64,000 nucleotides of DNA, taken from positions 31,506 to 95,505 of IMG/VR virus record IMGVR_UViG_3300032323_000939; one strand, written 5' to 3'. The position numbers were made by a program, and so were the translations under genes. The notes beneath the pieces are model-generated. The model did no database searches. It was given only the letters and a program-made list of their open reading frames with translations, and was not told the DNA's origin. This DNA is from a virus. Below, one piece after another: positions 56,181 through 62,839 of the stretch; within the stretch, counting starts at the first letter, position 1, and every line of letters starts with the position of its first letter.

Positions 56181-56911
56181 TGACTACACAGACAAAAGAT
56201 AGTTTTTACTTGGAACGCTTAAAGCGTTTCTATGAAACCAATAATCACTACCGATCAACAGTTGGTGATAGCCATAACAGTATTTGGGGTTTGTCTAGCA
56301 GGACAAAACTTGAACACTATTGTTATTTTGAAGTTAAAGATATTGTGTTTCACGAACAAGAATATAAAGGGTTTCAATTAATAGTAAAAGAAACTCAATT
56401 CATAGTGAAAACAATTCTTGATAAGAATGGTTTGCCTTGTAAAGAGGCTTGGCTAGATGTAAAAGATATTGGTGGTTATATTGACCAGCAAGATCAATCC
56501 ACCTTTGTTGCGTTCGCATGGGAGATTGGTGGTAATTACGACACCTTTGCTAATTTAAACTGGGTTGGAATGGGCGCAATTATCAATCAATTAGGCACTA
56601 GTAATTCATTAAAGAAAACTACTAAAACTGCTCAAAAGAAACTGGACATTCTTGCCCAAGTTAACGCAGTTAAAGATACTTTAATTCAAATTGCTGATGA
56701 ACGCCTTAATTACAATGAAGCAGTAAATCCATTCAATGTAATTGTGGGCGATCAGGTGTGGATTGAGGCTCATGGGCGCAAGAGAAAAGGTGTTATTACT
56801 TCAACCACAGGTAGCAGATTTAATGTTGCCTATTTAACACCTTCTAACCATGACGATCTCAAATATAAAACACTTGGGATACCACACTTGTTTGTAAAGG
56901 AGAGCCCGTAA
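56180..56911 (+). CDS. Unrecognised early protein, possibly KOW/SH3-containing
   Basis: This 243-residue protein has FYLERLKRFYETNNHYRSTV at the start, LDVKDIGGYIDQQDQSTFVA in the middle and VIVGDQVWIEAHGRKRKGVI, TSTTGSRFNVAYL near the end. The last part resembles a KOW or SH3-like small barrel. It ends TAA, overlapping the ATA start of the HNH gene. No enzyme motif. Confidence 0.6.
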   Translation: MTTQTKDSFYLERLKRFYETNNHYRSTVGDSHNSIWGLSSRTKLEHYCYFEVKDIVFHEQEYKGFQLIVKETQFIVKTILDKNGLPCKEAWLDVKDIGGYIDQQDQSTFVAFAWEIGGNYDTFANLNWVGMGAIINQLGTSNSLKKTTKTAQKKLDILAQVNAVKDTLIQIADERLNYNEAVNPFNVIVGDQVWIEAHGRKRKGVITSTTGSRFNVAYLTPSNHDDLKYKTLGIPHLFVKESP

Positions 56912-57318
56912 TAAAAACATGTAGCACTTGTGGGATTGAAAAACCAGTAGATCAATTCCAAAAACACCCGACAGGTAAGGGCGGTATTCATCATAAATGC
57001 CACCCTTGTTTGTTGGAATACAAACGCAACCAATATAAAAACGCTAAATTAGATATTAAGAATTGGATTTACGATTACTTATTAATTAATTCATGCGTTG
57101 ATTGCGGTGAAACTAATCCTATGAAACTGGAGTTCGATCATAGAAGCGACAAATCTTTTCATATTGGAAAGTCATTCATAGGTAAATCTAAAGATATTGA
57201 AGTGATTAAATCCGAGATCGCAAAGTGTGATGTTCGGTGCGCTTCATGCCACAGGGTAAAAACTCACAAGGAACAAAACACTTGGAAATATCTAATACAT
57301 AAAGAACGGAATACATAA
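56911..57318 (+). CDS. Zinc-ribbon HNH endonuclease-like protein with ATA start
   Basis: The frame has an N-terminal zinc segment (IKTCSTCGIEKPVDQFQKHP, then HHKCHPCLLEYKRNQ) and an HNH-like core: CVDCGETNPMKLEFDHRSDK with DVRCASCHRVKTHKEQ. No ATG, GTG or TTG exists in this frame before residue 34 (57010). AAAGGAG lies eight bases before ATA at 56911, and the ATA overlaps the upstream stop as TAATA, where the genome's usual link is TAATG. I therefore place the start there. Confidence 0.7.
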   Translation: MKTCSTCGIEKPVDQFQKHPTGKGGIHHKCHPCLLEYKRNQYKNAKLDIKNWIYDYLLINSCVDCGETNPMKLEFDHRSDKSFHIGKSFIGKSKDIEVIKSEIAKCDVRCASCHRVKTHKEQNTWKYLIHKERNT

Positions 57319-57477
57319 ATGAAATCAAAAACTTATTACAAAGTTCGAACTGCGGTGCGTATTCTTTTTTGGAGTTCGTTAGCCGTTGGAATTTATTATT
57401 TAGCAACTCACATCAACTGGGTGGGCGATCACTATTGCTGGGGAACTATTGAACAATGTTTCTTAGGGGGTAAGTAA
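57319..57477 (+). CDS. Single-pass membrane protein, 52 residues
   Basis: The frame reads MKSKTYYKVRTAVRILFWSS then LAVGIYYLATHINWVGDHYC and WGTIEQCFLGGK. One transmembrane helix (ILFWSSLAVGIYYLA) follows a basic start, with two cysteines in the exported end. It begins directly after the HNH stop. Role unknown; superinfection or membrane signalling is possible. Confidence 0.65.
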   Translation: MKSKTYYKVRTAVRILFWSSLAVGIYYLATHINWVGDHYCWGTIEQCFLGGK

Positions 57478-57651
57478 ATGGGTTATGTAGAGATTGTTAG
57501 ACGAGTTCAAGATCACGAACTAGATACTTGCGATCAATGCGGTCAAAAGGGCGTTCGAGATAATGGAAAAACAATTACTGATAACTATTCGCAGGACATT
57601 CTTTGGTTCTGCTATAACTGCGTTCAATCACAAAAGAGATCGTTCGCATAA
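57478..57651 (+). CDS. Small zinc-ribbon protein, 57 residues
   Basis: The frame reads MGYVEIVRRVQDHELDTCDQ then CGQKGVRDNGKTITDNYSQD and ILWFCYNCVQSQKRSFA. Its two Cys pairs (C-x2-C twice) indicate a zinc ribbon. It begins directly after the membrane protein stop. Such ribbons in early phage regions often bind host RNA polymerase or nucleic acid, but the target is unknown here. Confidence 0.68.
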   Translation: MGYVEIVRRVQDHELDTCDQCGQKGVRDNGKTITDNYSQDILWFCYNCVQSQKRSFA

Positions 57652-57663
57652 ATAAATAAATTT

Positions 57664-57801
57664 GTTGAATAGGCGTTAACGCAGGGTTATGTGGGTTTCT
57701 TTCATTCCCCACTCCTTACCTGCGAAGGGCGGTCAAGACTTCCCTTGTTGGTTCACATTCCTTTTGAACAATGGAACGAGCCGTATCTGCGCCTATTCAA
57801 C
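57664..57801 (+). ncRNA. Candidate structured RNA, multi-branch
   Basis: A 12-pair closing stem (GTTGAATAGGCG 57664-57675 with CGCCTATTCAAC 57790-57801) encloses three arms. These are CGCAGG/CCTGCG with inner GTGGG/CCCAC (57680-57724), AAGGG/CCCTT (57725-57746) and GTTC/GAAC (57751-57769, extendable). No gene fits in the 175 bases. The 10-base palindrome GCGTTAACGC overlaps the first side. It resembles no tRNA or known riboswitch that I can name. Confidence 0.5.
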
Positions 57802-57826
57802 TTCCTAATTAGAACTGGAGTTAGTT

Positions 57827-57988
57827 ATGGAACGAGATCAAAAAATAGTTGTAATGCGCTTAATGGGTTTCAACTTAAAACAAGTTGCTCAATTTTTTGG
57901 GTTAACTAGATTAGAAGTTCGCAAAATTGAAAGTAATTGGCTACAAAATAAAGCCACTAAATCAGAAATAGGAGTAAAAGATGTATGA
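57827..57988 (+). CDS. Small helix-turn-helix protein
   Basis: This 53-residue frame reads MERDQKIVVMRLMGFNLKQV then AQFFGLTRLEVRKIESNWLQ. The region 'G-x-x-x-x-x-V-A-x-x-x-G-[LV]-x-x-x-x-V' is a helix-turn-helix. GGAG lies six bases upstream. It directly follows the structured RNA candidate and could control it or the integrase operators. Confidence 0.72.
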   Translation: MERDQKIVVMRLMGFNLKQVAQFFGLTRLEVRKIESNWLQNKATKSEIGVKDV

Positions 57989-58187
57989 CGAAGTGCTTGA
58001 TGAAAGTTTATTCGATCAAACATTCGACACCGACCCACTATGTAATTGTGAGTGCGGTTGTGAAGTTCCAGTATCAGGACAATGTGTTGATTGCTCAGAA
58101 AACAACGGACATCAAAATAACAATGGGTTTCCAAAATACGATCAACTTAACGAAGCAACTATCAAATACTTAAAGGGGAAAAAATGA
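57981..58187 (+). CDS. Small acidic Cys-rich protein, 68 residues
   Basis: This protein starts MYDEVLDESLFDQTFDTDPL then CNCECGCEVPVSGQCVDCSE. Its six cysteines in a C-x-C-x-C ... C-x2-C cluster suggest a metal site. An alternative frame at 57985 is not favoured. It overlaps its neighbours by four to eight bases. Confidence 0.65.
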   Translation: MYDEVLDESLFDQTFDTDPLCNCECGCEVPVSGQCVDCSENNGHQNNNGFPKYDQLNEATIKYLKGKK

Positions 58188-58516
58188 GCGACAACTTAAA
58201 CCAAGATCAAAAAGATTTAATTAATTCGGTTAAATTCGCAACTGAGTTTTTAAAGATTATTCGTGGATTTAAAGTAGATCAACAACGCACCGATAGCCTT
58301 CCAGTTGAGGTTAAAGAATATATAGCGAATGAGCATCTAAATACTTTAATTGCCGATCATGGATTAGAGCCTGAGATGTTAGTTTGGGGATTAGTTCACA
58401 TAATTGAAGTCTTATTACGAACAAGTGAAATAAGTCCTGATGATCTTGTAATAATTATGGAACAGTATGTAGATTTTGTTAAAGATAGACCCGATTATTT
58501 TGGAGAGGATAAATGA
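58184..58516 (+). CDS. Unrecognised early helical protein, 110 residues
   Basis: The product is helical and acidic (QDQKDLINSVKFATEFLKII, LEPEMLVWGLVHIIEVLLRT, DLVIIMEQYVDFVKDRPDYF). No catalytic motif. It lies between the Cys-rich protein and the WhiB gene with ATGA overlaps. It may be a regulator. Confidence 0.65.
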   Translation: MSDNLNQDQKDLINSVKFATEFLKIIRGFKVDQQRTDSLPVEVKEYIANEHLNTLIADHGLEPEMLVWGLVHIIEVLLRTSEISPDDLVIIMEQYVDFVKDRPDYFGEDK

Positions 58517-58806
58517 GCCAATCAGCACGATTAACAAACAAAGCAATATCTTTATCTATGCCTACACCAAGAAAAATTGATGAAGCACCATGCCAATCAA
58601 CTGACCCTGAAACATTCTTTACTGACCCAACAGAAACAGAAAAGATTGTTTTAGCAAAAACATTTTGCGATAGATGCCAACCAGTAAATAAACATGCTTG
58701 TTTATCTTTCGCATTAAATAACAAAGTTAAATACGGAATTTGGGGTGGACTAACTCCTGATGAAAGACAAACTTTAATTCGCAGACAGAGTAGGAGTAAA
58801 AAATGA
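58513..58806 (+). CDS. WhiB-like transcription factor
   Basis: This 97-residue protein has the WhiB arrangement: a first Cys in EAPCQST, then FCDRCQPVNKHACLSFALNN and the helix-turn YGIWGGLTPDERQTLIRRQS with basic C-terminus. WhiB proteins bind an iron-sulphur cluster and occur in actinobacteria and their phages. The usual C-x2-C-x5-C is here C-x2-C-x7-C, a possible change in cluster geometry. It strongly supports an actinobacterial host. Confidence 0.9.
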   Translation: MSQSARLTNKAISLSMPTPRKIDEAPCQSTDPETFFTDPTETEKIVLAKTFCDRCQPVNKHACLSFALNNKVKYGIWGGLTPDERQTLIRRQSRSKK

Positions 58807-58910
58807 GATGTAAAGAGTGCGGTGCGATTATTGACTATTCGGGAAGTAATGACGGCATCTACTGGGCTTGCCAAGATTGCGGTGCTAACACAGATAGGGA
58901 ACTTGATTAA
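58803..58910 (+). CDS. 35-residue zinc-ribbon protein
   Basis: The frame reads MRCKECGAIIDYSGSNDGIY then WACQDCGANTDRELD. Two C-x2-C pairs give a compact zinc ribbon. It overlaps the WhiB stop by ATGA and the next gene by TAATG. It was missed by length filters. Confidence 0.68.
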   Translation: MRCKECGAIIDYSGSNDGIYWACQDCGANTDRELD

Positions 58911-59038
58911 TGAACTTACCTTACGCAAAAAACCAAGTTGTAATTGAAGTTAGTGGCGGTGTAGCAGAGTTAGTGCGTTGCCCTGACGGAATTGAAGTTG
59001 TAATTATCGATCACGATAACGAAATGAATGGAGAATAA
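58910..59038 (+). CDS. Small beta-type protein, 42 residues
   Basis: The frame reads MNLPYAKNQVVIEVSGGVAE then LVRCPDGIEVVIIDHDNEMN. Repeated beta strands (QVVIEVSGGVAELV, EVVIIDHDN) recall small phage proteins of unknown function that carry 'V-x-V-x-G-G-V-A-E-V'. It overlaps upstream by TAATG. Confidence 0.65.
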   Translation: MNLPYAKNQVVIEVSGGVAELVRCPDGIEVVIIDHDNEMNGE

Positions 59039-59041
59039 TTA

Positions 59042-59524
59042 ATGGTTAATACATTCGTTCCTTATTCAGATTTTGTTAAATCTGCTAAGGCTCTTGATTA
59101 CAGGCGATTAGGTAAACAAAGAGTTGAGGCGTGGCAAATACTTCGAGCCTTGCTTGGATTAACTAAGGGCTGGGTTAATCACCCAGCATCAGTTATGTGG
59201 CGTGGGCATGAGAAGGCTCTATGTGAATATGGAATTGCGATCTGCCAAGAATGGATAGGTCGTGGCTATAAAGACACCATGTTGCCTAATTTTGTGGCTA
59301 TACATGCCACGCTACCTGATACTGGATTGCCGTTTTGGATTGGTAATTCGGAACTTCACAATTCGCATCAATCAAACTTAAAGCGCAAAGATGCTGAGTA
59401 TTACCAATTCAATGTGCCAACAGACATGCCCTATCTATGGGCAGATGCTCAAAATAAAACTACAAAGTGGGGAACTAAACCTGATGAAAATAAATCTAAA
59501 AAGAAAGTTAGGAAAAAACTATGA
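59042..59524 (+). CDS. Pyrimidine dimer DNA glycosylase-like protein
   Basis: This 160-residue protein has NTFVPYSDFVKSAKALDYRR then LGKQRVEAWQILRALLGLTK, GWVNHPASVMWRGHEKALCE and ELHNSHQSNLKRKDAEYYQF. The 'S-A-x-x-L-D-x-x-R-L-G-K-Q-R-V-E' and 'H-P-x-x-x-M-W-x-G' segments are those of the MSMEG_6728-type glycosylase family. It should remove UV lesions. The C-terminus is basic. Confidence 0.8.
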   Translation: MVNTFVPYSDFVKSAKALDYRRLGKQRVEAWQILRALLGLTKGWVNHPASVMWRGHEKALCEYGIAICQEWIGRGYKDTMLPNFVAIHATLPDTGLPFWIGNSELHNSHQSNLKRKDAEYYQFNVPTDMPYLWADAQNKTTKWGTKPDENKSKKKVRKKL

Positions 59525-59709
59525 GCGATTGGCTTACAAATACCGACATAGCAAAACTAACTGGATTAAAAATAGAAACTCTACATACCTATCGAAGTCG
59601 CAACACCCTTCCCAAACCCGACAAATACATGGGGAGAACTCCAGTTTGGAAACTGGAAACCATAAAGAGTTGGGTATCAGATCGAGAATTGGAGATAACT
59701 AATGACTAA
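59521..59709 (+). CDS. Excisionase/AlpA-type HTH protein
   Basis: This 62-residue protein has LTNTDIAKLTGLKIETLHTY, RSRNTLPKPDKYMGRTPVWK and LETIKSWVSDRELE. The 'L-x-x-x-D-I-A-x-[LM]-x-G-[LV]-x-x-x-T-[LV]' plus 'W-x-x-x-x-I-x-x-W' order is that of winged-HTH excisionases and MerR-type DNA-binding proteins. It lies 0.7 kb before the integrase, where recombination directionality factors often sit. It overlaps the glycosylase by four bases. Confidence 0.75.
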   Translation: MSDWLTNTDIAKLTGLKIETLHTYRSRNTLPKPDKYMGRTPVWKLETIKSWVSDRELEITND

Positions 59710-59724
59710 AAAGGAGATCAAGTA

Positions 59725-60249
59725 ATGGGGTTAGACATGTATCTATACGCAAATAAATACCTCAACAATGAAAATGTAGATCAGATTAAAAAACTAGCAG
59801 GAACTAATAATTTACCTAATCAAAATGGAACTGAAAGTATCTATATCCGACAATTAGTTGGTTATTGGCGCAAAGTTAATGCGGTTCATGGTTGGTTCAT
59901 TAATAAGATTGCTAGTGGCGTTGATGAGTGCCAAGAACTTTATATAAGCAGGGAACAACTAGAACAATTACGACAAGATTGTATTGTTGCGTTGGCTAAT
60001 CCTGAGCGTAATTATGAGATTGAAAATCAAAAAGTTTTTTATCAATTATGCGATTATTTAAACAAATTGGAAACTCCAGTTAATTTAGCAAATTACAATA
60101 ATCCAGTTCCACCAGTTGAAGGATTTTTCTTTGGTGGTAATGAATTAAGCGATTATTACTTTTCGCAACTGGAATACACGATTGATTTAATTACTAACTT
60201 GCTGGAATTAGATGATGATTTCAGTTTTCATTACCAAGCCAGTTGGTAG
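59725..60249 (+). CDS. Phage protein of MGLDMYL type
   Basis: This 174-residue protein starts MGLDMYLYANKYLNNENVDQ and has IYIRQLVGYWRKVNAVHGWF then INKIASGVDECQELYISREQ. AGGAG lies eight bases upstream. The conserved 'M-G-L-D-M-Y-L' start with 'V-x-Y-W-R-K-x-N-x-x-H-x-W-F' is known from many phages and plasmids, with no assigned function. It ends the early operon before a strong terminator. Confidence 0.75.
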   Translation: MGLDMYLYANKYLNNENVDQIKKLAGTNNLPNQNGTESIYIRQLVGYWRKVNAVHGWFINKIASGVDECQELYISREQLEQLRQDCIVALANPERNYEIENQKVFYQLCDYLNKLETPVNLANYNNPVPPVEGFFFGGNELSDYYFSQLEYTIDLITNLLELDDDFSFHYQASW

Positions 60250-60250
60250 G

Positions 60251-60290
60251 AACTAACTAACTAACTTTTCTGGCGAATTCCAAAGTTAGT
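60251..60290. repeat. AACTAAC repeats after the early operon
   Basis: AACTAACTAACTAAC at 60251-60265 and GTTAGT at 60285-60290 are the same motif as in the 51 kb control region and at 62425-62458. Confidence 0.65.
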
Positions 60291-60329
60291 CCAAGCGCAT
60301 AAGCCAGCAGTTGCCTAGTCCGTATGTAA

Positions 60330-60366
60330 AGCCCCTAGCCCAATTCGGGTTAGGGGTTATTTTTTG
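60330..60366 (+). terminator. Strong rho-independent terminator
   Basis: AGCCCCTAGCCC (60330-60341) pairs with GGGTTAGGGGTT (60347-60358) around a short AATTC loop, followed by ATTTTTT. It ends the early operon just upstream of the integrase promoter. Confidence 0.9.
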
Positions 60367-60392
60367 ACCTGAAACCTACTGGTGAGTATACT
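60364..60392 (+). promoter_or_regulatory. Integrase promoter, TTGACC-17-TATACT
   Basis: TTGACC (60364-60369) and TATACT (60387-60392) with a 17-base spacer make the best sigma-70-type promoter in this window. Transcription should start near 60399, 29 bases before the integrase ATG. Confidence 0.8.
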
Positions 60393-60416
60393 CGCCAGTA
60401 GATTACTCGCCAGTAG
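60376..60416. promoter_or_regulatory. Three 13-base operator half-sites over the integrase promoter
   Basis: CTACTGGTGAGTA (60376-60388) is inverted to two copies of TACTCGCCAGTAG (60389-60401 and 60404-60416). The first pair makes a near-perfect palindrome across the -10. Binding would block transcription. Confidence 0.8.
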
Positions 60417-60427
60417 GGGGGAAACTT

Positions 60428-61738
60428 ATGGCGTATGTATTGAAGCGTAATGGCAGATTTACTGGCTATTACAGGCATGGTAATAAGCGTTTATCCGTTG
60501 GCACATGGGCTAATAAGACCGAAGCCATGTATCACGCCATTCAAGCGGAGAAGCATGGCTCTATTGCCCCTTCAAAGGCTAATTTGAAGGTGGTTGATTT
60601 TGTAGATGATTGGCTGGCGGTTGCTGACCTCATGCCGATCACAAAAAAGGGCTATAAGTCGGTTTTAACTAGATTTGTAATTCCAGCCATAGGTGATCGG
60701 GAACTAACTTCGCTGAAGCCTTCAGAGTTAGTTAAGTTAATTGATGATCTGAAATTAAAGGGCGTGAAGCCAGCAACGCTTAATCAAGTTAAGGCATCTC
60801 TCGGCTCTATGTTTTCAAAGTTAGTTAGTGCTGGAAGGATTGAAGTTAATCCCACGCATGGAATTAAGATCAAGGTCAATCATGCCGACATCTCAAATGT
60901 GGTCGAACCTGATGAGTTCAAGGAGATAGTTAAGCACCTGCCGAATGAGGGGGCGCAGTTATTTGCTCAATTCCTAGTAGCAAGTGGTTGCCGATTTGGA
61001 GAAGCCACAGAAGTAAGAGCCAAAGACATAAATTTCAAAACTGGCGAAGTATTTATCCAAAGGCGAGTTAGTGAGATTGGCAGGGAATACAACAAGGGCA
61101 AGAGATTTCTAGTCGTAGATGCCACCAAATCAGGGCATAAGCGGTCAATAATGGTAAGTAAAGCCCTATTACAACAGGTAAAAGCGTATGTCCAAGCAAA
61201 AGGCATAGCAAAAGATGATTTGTTGTTTTCAAGGACATTGATAGCACCTAAGGCTATGGTTAAGGCAGATATTCGTGGCGCAAAGTCCTCTCGACCATTC
61301 GAGAAAGACGGAAAAAAGTTCCAGCATGGAACTCTCTACTCCTATACACATGGGGGTTGTCGGTGCGAAGGGTGTAGGCAAGCGGTAGGAAACCACCGCA
61401 AGGCACGAGCCCTAGCAGAAGGCATAGCAGAAGCAAAGCCATACCAAAAGGCGAAGCAGAAGCAGGTGAGTTTCATCAACCAAACGAGCCACTTGCCACG
61501 AAATGTCTGGAGAACTATCTGGAACAAAGCAATAGATAAGTCCGCAATCGGTTGGTTGCCTAGAACTCACGACTTACGACATGCCAACGCTACCCAGTTG
61601 TTAAAGAACGGGGTAGATGTCCATGAAGTAAAAGAGCGACTAGGACATCAATCGATCAAGACGACAGAGCGATACCTACATCGCCTTCGTTCACACCAGT
61701 CAAAGGCATCTGAAAGTGCCAACGACTATTTGGAGTGA
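60428..61738 (+). CDS. int: Tyrosine integrase with an inserted GCRC-x2-C motif
   Basis: This 436-residue recombinase has an AP2-like arm domain (FTGYYRHGNKRLSVGTWANK, 11-30) and a core-binding domain (about 55-150). The catalytic domain has R189 (SGCRFGEATEVR), K234 (TKSGHKRS), H381/R384 (HDLRHANAT), H407 (LGHQSI) and nucleophile Y416 (TTERYLH). A roughly 50-residue insertion (about 296-345) between K234 and H381 contains HGTLYSYTHGGCRCEGCRQA, a Cys-rich motif. An expected attP could not be recognised. Confidence 0.95.
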   Translation: MAYVLKRNGRFTGYYRHGNKRLSVGTWANKTEAMYHAIQAEKHGSIAPSKANLKVVDFVDDWLAVADLMPITKKGYKSVLTRFVIPAIGDRELTSLKPSELVKLIDDLKLKGVKPATLNQVKASLGSMFSKLVSAGRIEVNPTHGIKIKVNHADISNVVEPDEFKEIVKHLPNEGAQLFAQFLVASGCRFGEATEVRAKDINFKTGEVFIQRRVSEIGREYNKGKRFLVVDATKSGHKRSIMVSKALLQQVKAYVQAKGIAKDDLLFSRTLIAPKAMVKADIRGAKSSRPFEKDGKKFQHGTLYSYTHGGCRCEGCRQAVGNHRKARALAEGIAEAKPYQKAKQKQVSFINQTSHLPRNVWRTIWNKAIDKSAIGWLPRTHDLRHANATQLLKNGVDVHEVKERLGHQSIKTTERYLHRLRSHQSKASESANDYLE

Positions 61739-61740
61739 TA

Positions 61741-62382
61741 ATGAAAGCAAAAGCAAAGATAGAAAAAGCCGAAGCAGATGTTAAAGCACTAGCAAAAGCA
61801 TCAGCAAAGGTAATGGCAGAGCGTAAACGCTTAGCCAAAGCAAGAATAAAGGCACTAGGAATAGGTGGAGTTATTTTGGTTCTAGCAACTGGTTCATTGG
61901 CGTTTGGAACTTCCATAGCCTTTGCGCCAACTAAAGCCGAAGCAATATCCGCAGTTCACACAAAGAAAGAAGCAACTCTGTTGAAGTATCACAATGCCGA
62001 TACTTTGACTGACTTACATCTAGTTGAGTTGCTCTCTGCCGTAGGCTTCAAAGGTCAAGACCTTAAAGAAGCGTGGGCAGTTGTTATGAAAGAGTCAACT
62101 GGCAATCCTCTCAATCACAATGGAAATAGAAAGACAGGAGATAACTCCTACGGACTATTTCAAATTAATATGATTGATGGTTTAGGAGTAGCAAGACGGG
62201 AAAAATTTGGTTTAGAAAGTAATGCTGAATTGTTTAATCCTGTGGTCAATGCTCAGATTGCTTATCACATGAGTAATGGTGGTAAGAATTGGAGCGCATG
62301 GAAAGGAATGACGCCAAGAACTAAAGAGTGGTTGGCTAAGTTCCCAATAGACATGAAAGACAGAGTAGAAGCAAAATCATAA
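61741..62382 (+). CDS. Membrane-anchored lytic transglycosylase
   Basis: This 213-residue protein has a basic, Ala-rich coiled-coil start (MKAKAKIEKAEADVKALAKA), a transmembrane helix (IGGVILVLATGSLAFGTSIA, about 42-61) and an SLT-like domain with AWAVVMKESTGNPLNHNGNR (catalytic Glu). SYGLFQINMIDGLGV and NPVVNAQIAYHMSNGGKNWS follow. GGAG lies five bases before the ATG at 61741. It sits downstream of int and is probably cotranscribed with it. It may act on the host wall from the membrane. Confidence 0.85.
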   Translation: MKAKAKIEKAEADVKALAKASAKVMAERKRLAKARIKALGIGGVILVLATGSLAFGTSIAFAPTKAEAISAVHTKKEATLLKYHNADTLTDLHLVELLSAVGFKGQDLKEAWAVVMKESTGNPLNHNGNRKTGDNSYGLFQINMIDGLGVARREKFGLESNAELFNPVVNAQIAYHMSNGGKNWSAWKGMTPRTKEWLAKFPIDMKDRVEAKS

Positions 62383-62393
62383 GCATAAGGAGA

Positions 62394-62458
62394 AGCCCTA
62401 TCAGAAGTGGTAGGGCTATCTCTGAACTAACTCACCTGGCAGCCAGGAAAAGTTAGTT
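62394..62458 (+). promoter_or_regulatory. Two adjacent hairpins after the transglycosylase
   Basis: AGCCCTA/TAGGGCT (62394-62417) forms one stem. AACTAACT/AGTTAGTT (62425-62458) forms another that holds CCTGG/CCAGG inside. The second uses the GTTAGTT motif of the control region. No U tract follows either stem. Confidence 0.55.
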
Positions 62459-62473
62459 AGTTAGGGGGCAGGT

Positions 62474-62839
62474 GTGGATAATCAACAATTCACTAACTTA
62501 TACGACCCTGTTCATCAGGGCTATCTAAAACATAAACAGAAGCAATACCAAGACTGGCATGATGATAGACCATATACAGAAGAATTATTTTGGAATACCT
62601 TAATTCACTTAGGTTGGCGTCAAAACCATAAAGAACAAAGACTTAAAGATGAGGTTAATCTTATTTTACAATTAATTTTAGAATGCCCTGATTGCAGTAA
62701 AGCAATCAAGACAGTTAATACCTCTAGCGTAGGTCAGGGTTCAAATACAGTAATGAATTTGTTAAAGGGCAATGAAGAGATAGAAAGACACCAGCAGTAC
62801 TATTGCGAAAGCAAAGCCATAGCAGAAGACAAGCAATAG
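62474..62839 (+). CDS. Unrecognised protein, GTG start
   Basis: This 121-residue protein reads MDNQQFTNLYDPVHQGYLKH then QYQDWHDDRPYTEELFWNTL and LKDEVNLILQLILECPDCSK. GGGGG lies seven bases upstream. A helical fold with one C-x2-C is likely; no family. Its end overlaps a direct repeat of 21 bases. Confidence 0.6.
   Translation: MDNQQFTNLYDPVHQGYLKHKQKQYQDWHDDRPYTEELFWNTLIHLGWRQNHKEQRLKDEVNLILQLILECPDCSKAIKTVNTSSVGQGSNTVMNLLKGNEEIERHQQYYCESKAIAEDKQ

Noticed and set aside
57985-58173. 62-residue plus-strand frame starting MTKCLMK
   Set aside because: The frame at 57981-58187 fits the neighbouring overlaps and has a coherent Cys-rich pattern.
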